Source of the DNA: an uncultured Bacillota bacterium
GTDB taxonomy: Bacteria > Bacillota_I > Bacilli_A > RFN20 > CAG-449
Assembly (NCBI GenBank): GCA_905204225.1
Contig: CAJKZK010000060.1
Location: 1-11,317 of the forward strand
Length of the DNA stretch: 11,317 bases
Direction: 5' to 3'
The notes below the pieces were generated by a model. The model did no database searches, had not been told where the DNA came from, and saw only the letters and a program-made list of their open reading frames with translations. Positions 6,900-11,317 of the stretch are shown here, one piece after another. Position 1 is the stretch's first letter. Each line of letters begins with the position of its first letter. A program made the translations under genes and the position numbers.

Positions 6900-9800
6900 A
6901 TGTTGAAAAATAAAATTATTATTCCACTTACTACAATGATGATGCTATCTATTTTTACTTTAACTAGTTGTAATATCAACAATAATTCATCATTATCTTC
7001 TTCAACTGAAGAATCATTAAATTATTTAGCGTTAAATAGAAGGATTACTTACGCTAAAGATAATTATTTAACTGATGAAAAGAAAGCTTTATACACAAAA
7101 GATAGTATTGATTTATTATTAGAAGCAGTTTCTGAAGCTGAAAATTTAATTAATAATGCTACTTCACAAGAACAAATTGATAAGGCAATAAACAAAATTA
7201 ATGATGCAATTGATAAATTAGTTACAAATGTTAAACCTGATAAGACATTGAATCAAATTGGTGAATTTATGGATAATTGTAAAGGTAATTATACTTTAAA
7301 AGTCACTGATTATTATGGAAGTGATATACCAACTACTTATACAATTAAATCAACAGAAAAAGCTATTTATGATGTTACTAAAAATGAAGGATATGTTGCT
7401 TTTGATGGGTATGTACATGATTTTAATTATGTAAATGATACATTTAATCTTGGTAGAGTCCATCTTGGTGAAAGACAAGATCCAGCTGTATATTTAACAA
7501 GTAATCGTTTAGATGATGTTGTCAGTCAAGTTGGTGTTACTGAAGCATTTACTTCTCTTGGTTTTCCTCTTTATGGTGGTTTTAAACAAGCATCAGGTCA
7601 AAAATTTTATGTTACAGATAGTACAACATTCTTTGATTTAACTTTAGATTTAATTAATAATAGATATCAATCTTATGATGGATTTAATGGTGAATTAAAT
7701 TTAATGAGTATGGAATTAAGTAATGATGATGTTTTATCAATGCGTTTATATGGTAAAGATTTAAATGATTTAAAATTTGATTTAGTATTTACTGATTTTA
7801 ATAAAACTACTATTGATGGAGTCAATGAATATTTAGCTAATAATAGTGAATATCAAACTAAAAATAATCCAATGGAATTAGTTAAAACTGTTATAGATAA
7901 TTCTAAAACTAATTATAGCTTAAAATTTAATGTATTTTCTCATAAAGAAGGTAGATCAAATCAAAAAGCTAATTATGTAATTACATATAAAAATAATAAC
8001 GATAATGAATATTGGTTATCTTCTTCTAATAAAGGAATTATTAAAACTGGTTCAGAATATAAAAACTTTATTTATAATGATGGTAATGTAGAAGTAAATG
8101 ATACTGCTAAATACGGTATTAAAGATATTGATATTATTAATAAATTACTTTCTCAGTATAATAATTTTGAATTATTAAATAAAACTGATGATTATTATTT
8201 AAGTATTTCAGAAGATCCTATAATGCAACAAATGTTATATCGTTTCTTTGAATTAAGTAATTATCAAAATGTAGCAGATAAAAATTATTTTGGTGATGAA
8301 CCATCTAAAATAAATCCTGCAGATATTAAAAAAATATCTTTAACTAAAAATGATGAAGGTAAATTAGTAATTAATTTATTTAGTGAATTATCTAATAATA
8401 GAAATGGTCTTATTATAAGAGCAGTCTTAATAGATTATCAAAATGTTACTGTTAATGGCTTAGAAGATTTAACTTCATTAAGCAAAAATAGATTAGAAAA
8501 ATTATATAATAATGTTAAAAATATTACTAATGAAAAATATACTGAAAAATCATATAATGTATTTAATTTAACGCTTAATAAAGCTCAAGAAATTCTTAAT
8601 AGTCAAAATAGTGATGTTAATGTATATAATGATATGTATACAGTTTTAAATAATGCTTATACTGAATTAGAATTAAAAGAAAATAATTTTGCTGAAGATG
8701 GTGAAAATAAAATACATCAATTTTTATCTAATTATTCAAAATATAATGTTTCTTATAAAATGGAAGTGACTTCAAATGGAGAAACATTAACATATATTGC
8801 TAAATATAATAATTATTTTTATTGTTTAGAAAATAAAACTGGATATATTATGATTGATAAATTTGCTCATAGTTTCCATGTAGAAGATAATAATATTATT
8901 ATTAATGATATTTGTTCTAATAAATATGGTGCTCATTTTAATCAACTTTCTAGAGTACAACCTTATTTTGGCTCATTTGAAAATCTTGCAGGAATTGAAG
9001 ACTATGAAACATTATCAGGATCATATATGACTAGAATTAATAATTCAAATAAATATTTTACTACTAATATTGATTATTTAAATTTTATTCCAAATGTTAA
9101 TTTAGATGTATTAAATGGTTTTTCATGTGAATTATTAAATAATGGTTTAGAAATAAGTTTATATAAATCAACATCTTTAAATTTAAGTTTAGAAGGGGCT
9201 AATAGTTATGAATTAGCTGCTATGAATAAAGGTAATGTTAATGCAGTAGTACGTATTACTAATTTAAATGAAGCTTCTAATGAATTATTAGAAAACTTTA
9301 TAAATAGTAATGAAGCTATTTATTCTAAAGAACAAATGCTTAATAAATTAAATAAATTAACTACTCCTTATGTGATTAAAGATGGTGAAGATAATATTGC
9401 TTTAGTTAGTGATAAATATTATTTAGATATGAAAACAAATCATTTTTATGCTTTAATTAAAGGTAAAGTTAATAAATATGAATATATCCCTAATTTCTTT
9501 GCTATTGGAAAAAATTCTCCTTATGAATTAATTGAAGCAGGAGTGAAAGTTAATGGTATAGAAGCTACTTCTATTGAACAAATTACTGGTTCATTATCAG
9601 GATTAAAAAATTTAACTAGTGTAGATATTAATTTAGATTTAGATGAAGAAACTAATTTAAATTCTAAACGTTATTATTACCATGTTAACGATGATAAAGT
9701 TAGTGAAATGATTAAAATGTTAAATATTGATCAAGAGGATTTAGGCTCTTTATATGTATCAGTTAATAGTAATGATGAAATTGTTATTGCTAATTTTGTT

Positions 9801-9911
9801 AGTGATTATTATATTGGTGGATATTATGTTTTATCTAATAATTATGATGAAATGACTGATGTTATGTTAACTAATATTATTTTAATGGAAAATGGAGAAT
9901 TAGATTTATAA
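6900..9911 (+). CDS. Large FIVAR-containing lipoprotein with internal duplication
   Basis: Predicted surface lipoprotein of 1003 aa; signal peptide with lipobox LTSC, lipidated Cys24, then a Ser/Asn-rich linker. AAGGAGG at 6884-6890 sits nine bases before ATG 6900. Residues 43-109 look like a FIVAR-type helical domain (YTKDSIDLLLEAVSEA, then a helix ending INDAIDKL). Two modules follow, about 117-320 and 324-515. A second FIVAR-like segment (about 525-597) and two further modules (about 603-800 and 809-1003) repeat this order at an offset of about 484 residues. Modules one and three align around EGYVAFDGYVHDFNYV and TGYIMIDKFAHSFHVE, sharing His173/His657; the second module has a weaker match. 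No catalytic motif was recognised. FIVAR domains occur in Gram-positive surface proteins that bind carbohydrates or matrix. The modules may bind a ligand, but this is inference. Confidence 0.75.
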   Translation: MLKNKIIIPLTTMMMLSIFTLTSCNINNNSSLSSSTEESLNYLALNRRITYAKDNYLTDEKKALYTKDSIDLLLEAVSEAENLINNATSQEQIDKAINKINDAIDKLVTNVKPDKTLNQIGEFMDNCKGNYTLKVTDYYGSDIPTTYTIKSTEKAIYDVTKNEGYVAFDGYVHDFNYVNDTFNLGRVHLGERQDPAVYLTSNRLDDVVSQVGVTEAFTSLGFPLYGGFKQASGQKFYVTDSTTFFDLTLDLINNRYQSYDGFNGELNLMSMELSNDDVLSMRLYGKDLNDLKFDLVFTDFNKTTIDGVNEYLANNSEYQTKNNPMELVKTVIDNSKTNYSLKFNVFSHKEGRSNQKANYVITYKNNNDNEYWLSSSNKGIIKTGSEYKNFIYNDGNVEVNDTAKYGIKDIDIINKLLSQYNNFELLNKTDDYYLSISEDPIMQQMLYRFFELSNYQNVADKNYFGDEPSKINPADIKKISLTKNDEGKLVINLFSELSNNRNGLIIRAVLIDYQNVTVNGLEDLTSLSKNRLEKLYNNVKNITNEKYTEKSYNVFNLTLNKAQEILNSQNSDVNVYNDMYTVLNNAYTELELKENNFAEDGENKIHQFLSNYSKYNVSYKMEVTSNGETLTYIAKYNNYFYCLENKTGYIMIDKFAHSFHVEDNNIIINDICSNKYGAHFNQLSRVQPYFGSFENLAGIEDYETLSGSYMTRINNSNKYFTTNIDYLNFIPNVNLDVLNGFSCELLNNGLEISLYKSTSLNLSLEGANSYELAAMNKGNVNAVVRITNLNEASNELLENFINSNEAIYSKEQMLNKLNKLTTPYVIKDGEDNIALVSDKYYLDMKTNHFYALIKGKVNKYEYIPNFFAIGKNSPYELIEAGVKVNGIEATSIEQITGSLSGLKNLTSVDINLDLDEETNLNSKRYYYHVNDDKVSEMIKMLNIDQEDLGSLYVSVNSNDEIVIANFVSDYYIGGYYVLSNNYDEMTDVMLTNIILMENGELDL

Positions 9912-9924
9912 AAAATTTGTAAAT

Positions 9925-9956
9925 TAGGAGCAGTGTCTTGACTGCTCCTATATTAT
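9925..9956 (+). terminator. Hairpin between lipoprotein and nifH-like genes, possible leaky terminator
   Basis: TAGGAGCAGT (9925-9934) and ACTGCTCCTA (9941-9950) form a perfect 10-bp stem with a GTCTTG loop, the most GC-rich structure in the window. The downstream tract TATTAT is not a clean run of T, so termination would be incomplete. It begins 13 bases after the lipoprotein stop. It may end most transcripts of the transporter-lipoprotein block, or act as an RNA stability or processing element that sets a different level for the reductase genes. Confidence 0.55.
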
Positions 9957-9966
9957 AAGGTATAAA
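9938..9966 (+). promoter_or_regulatory. Weak candidate promoter for the nifH-like gene
   Basis: TTGACT (9938-9943, five of six to consensus) and TATAAA (9961-9966, five of six) are separated by exactly 17 bp. The -35 box lies in the loop and right arm of the hairpin. Transcription would start at about the ATG at 9973, giving a leaderless message; the alternative ribosome site AAGG at 9957-9960 is 12 bases from the ATG and weak. Chance matches are common in such AT-rich DNA, so this is only a candidate. Confidence 0.3.
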
Positions 9967-9972
9967 AAAGTT

Positions 9973-10716
9973 ATGAAAAAAATTGCTATATATGGAAAAG
10001 GCGGAATAGGTAAATCTACTACTGTATCAAATTTAGCTTATTGTTTAGCTAAAATGGGTAAGGTTGTTTTTCAAGTTGGTTGTGATCCTAAAGCTGATTC
10101 AACTATTGCACATAATTATGGTAATCGAGTACCTTCGGTTTTAGATGCATTAAGAAATAATAAAACAGAAGAAAAAGATTTTCTTTTTAAAGCACATGAT
10201 AATGTTTATTGCATTGAATCAGGTGGTCCAATTCCTGGTAATGGATGTGCTGGTAGAGGTATTATTACTGCTTTTGAAAAAATAAAAGAATTAGATTTAT
10301 TTTCTAAATATCAACCTGATTATGTTTTGTTTGATGTTTTAGGCGATGTTGTATGTGGTGGATTTGCTATGCCAATTAGAAATGGCTATGCAGATGATTT
10401 ATATATTGTTACTTCTGGAGAAATGATGTCTTTATATGCTGCAAGTAATATTTTACAAGCTGTAAGATATCAAGTTAGACCTGGATATGCTACTTTTAAA
10501 GGCTTAATTGTTAATAAAAAGAATATTGAAAATGAAGATGAAATAGTAAAAAAAGCAAGTGAAGAAATGAATGCGAATGTATTTTTTACTATTCCAAGAG
10601 ATAAAATGATTCAAGAAGCTGAAAAAATGAAAATGACTGTATGTGAAGCTTTCCCTGAATCTAATATTGCTAAAGAATATTTTGCTTTAGCTAAGAAGAT
10701 TATTGAAAATGAATGA
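9973..10716 (+). CDS. NifH-like nitrogenase reductase (Fe protein homologue)
   Basis: ATP-dependent electron donor of the NifH/BchL/CfbC superfamily, 247 aa, acting in the cytoplasm as a homodimer that bridges one [4Fe-4S] cluster and passes electrons to a NifD-like partner. Key elements are intact: P-loop GKGGIGKST at 8-16, switch segment GCDPKADST at 36-44, IESGGPIPGNGCAGRG with cluster ligand Cys92 and the Arg (95) equivalent to the ADP-ribosylated Arg of NifH, and DVLGDVVCGGFAMPIR at 121-136 with cluster ligand Cys128. It is shorter than true nitrogenase NifH (about 275-297 aa), as is usual for nitrogenase-like (group IV) proteins. The next gene overlaps it by 8 bases and encodes a component-1 homologue. 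With no NifK, NifE, NifN or NifB seen, dinitrogen reduction is unlikely; reduction of a tetrapyrrole, metal chelate or other small molecule is more plausible. Confidence 0.93.
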   Translation: MKKIAIYGKGGIGKSTTVSNLAYCLAKMGKVVFQVGCDPKADSTIAHNYGNRVPSVLDALRNNKTEEKDFLFKAHDNVYCIESGGPIPGNGCAGRGIITAFEKIKELDLFSKYQPDYVLFDVLGDVVCGGFAMPIRNGYADDLYIVTSGEMMSLYAASNILQAVRYQVRPGYATFKGLIVNKKNIENEDEIVKKASEEMNANVFFTIPRDKMIQEAEKMKMTVCEAFPESNIAKEYFALAKKIIENE

Positions 10717-11317
10717 TATTAAAAATGTGTCTTATGATGTAATTAAATATGATCATTGTCCTCTTGATTATGTTTTAGAAGAAATTTTCAAATTGGGTAA
10801 ATTAAATATGTTAACTATTGGTACTGGTGAATGTGCATATTTTACTAGTAAACAATTATTTAATTCTGATCAATTAAATTATTCTTATTTGTTAGAAGAT
10901 AAAGAAATTGTATTTGGTGATTTATCTTCATTAGAAGAAACTTTTTCTTTATTAAATAAATCTAAATATTATTCAATCGTAGTTATTACATGTATACCTG
11001 CTATTATGAATTTGAATTTAGATTATTATATTGATCAATATGATAAATTAATTTTATTTAATGCACCTTGTTTTAAAAAAAGAAATTATCAAGATTTGAT
11101 AAATGATTTATATTATAAAATCTTTTCTAAAATTGATTTAAAAATTGAATCAAAAAAAGAAATATTAGATTATGAAGAATATAATTATGATTTATTTATT
11201 AAAAAAATTTCTAGTAATATTTTAATTATTAATAATCCATGTTATTTAAAATTAGGAAAATATATTGAAAATAAATATCATATTTTATTAATTGATAATT
11301 CTAAAATTAATGATTTA
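10709..11317 (+). CDS. NifD-like nitrogenase component-1 protein, 3' end outside window
   Basis: Open frame of 203 codons from ATG 10709 to the window edge, with no stop; it overlaps the nifH-like gene by 8 bases. The catalytic partner expected for the upstream Fe protein (nitrogenase component 1 type oxidoreductase). Three cysteines are placed as the P-cluster-type ligands of NifD: Cys17 in DHCPLDY, Cys42 in GTGECAYF, and Cys95 in VVITCIPAI, with spacings 25 and 53 against 26 and 66 in Azotobacter NifD. The segment KEIVFGDLSSLEETF (65-79) matches the NifD-family DIVFGG..KLE signature. FNAPCFKKRNYQDL (117-130) occupies the place of the family's strand-glycine-loop before the second subdomain. 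The first Cys is only 17 residues from the start, so the N-terminal extension of true NifD is absent. Cofactor-binding residues further on are not in the window. Confidence 0.8.
   Translation, partial: MNDIKNVSYDVIKYDHCPLDYVLEEIFKLGKLNMLTIGTGECAYFTSKQLFNSDQLNYSYLLEDKEIVFGDLSSLEETFSLLNKSKYYSIVVITCIPAIMNLNLDYYIDQYDKLILFNAPCFKKRNYQDLINDLYYKIFSKIDLKIESKKEILDYEEYNYDLFIKKISSNILIINNPCYLKLGKYIENKYHILLIDNSKINDL

Noticed and set aside
9973..11317. True nitrogen-fixation (nif) genes
   Set aside because: The NifH-like protein is short, the NifD-like protein lacks the N-terminal extension, and no NifK, NifE, NifN or NifB is present; a nitrogenase-like enzyme is the better reading, though the cluster continues outside the window.

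Overview
The window comes from a very AT-rich bacterium that uses the standard bacterial code: TGG encodes Trp, and TGA is a real stop at 5591-5593 and 10714-10716. Shine-Dalgarno sites, four lipobox signal peptides and codons ending almost always in A or T point to a low-GC Firmicute. The most likely source is an anaerobic, gut-type Bacilli or Mollicutes-related lineage that keeps code 11 (inference; no taxonomic marker gene is present). No RNA gene, mobile element or CRISPR array was seen.

Layout. Bases 1-375 are non-coding. They hold the terminator of an unseen upstream gene, several inverted repeats, and a promoter whose -35/-10 spacer carries a perfect palindrome, TTAGTTTAAACTAA, resembling DtxR/MntR-family metal-repressor operators. 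Seven plus-strand genes then run almost without gaps from 376 to 9911. The first four form a complete iron-chelate type (FecBCD/BtuCDF-like) ABC importer: binding lipoprotein, two FecCD permeases and the ATPase. Next come two tandem paralogous lipoproteins with a transglutaminase-like (Cys-His) domain, then a 1003-residue lipoprotein that is an internal duplication of a FIVAR-like helical segment plus two modules. A strong hairpin at 9925-9950 separates this block from a second one: a NifH-like ATP-dependent [4Fe-4S] reductase (9973-10716), overlapped by 8 bp by a NifD-like component-1 protein (10709 onward) that runs off the right edge.

How the genes may work together. The importer would bring a metal chelate or tetrapyrrole-like compound into the cytoplasm. 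The NifH/NifD-like pair would be a cytoplasmic nitrogenase-like reductase, that is, a group IV or Nfl, DPOR or CfbC/D type rather than a nitrogen-fixing enzyme, because nothing else of a nif system is visible. The natural reading is a metal-regulated locus that captures, imports and reductively processes one substrate, with three unusual surface lipoproteins helping outside. The importer and the reductase are supported by clear motifs. The substrate, the link between the two blocks and the role of the extra lipoproteins are inference.
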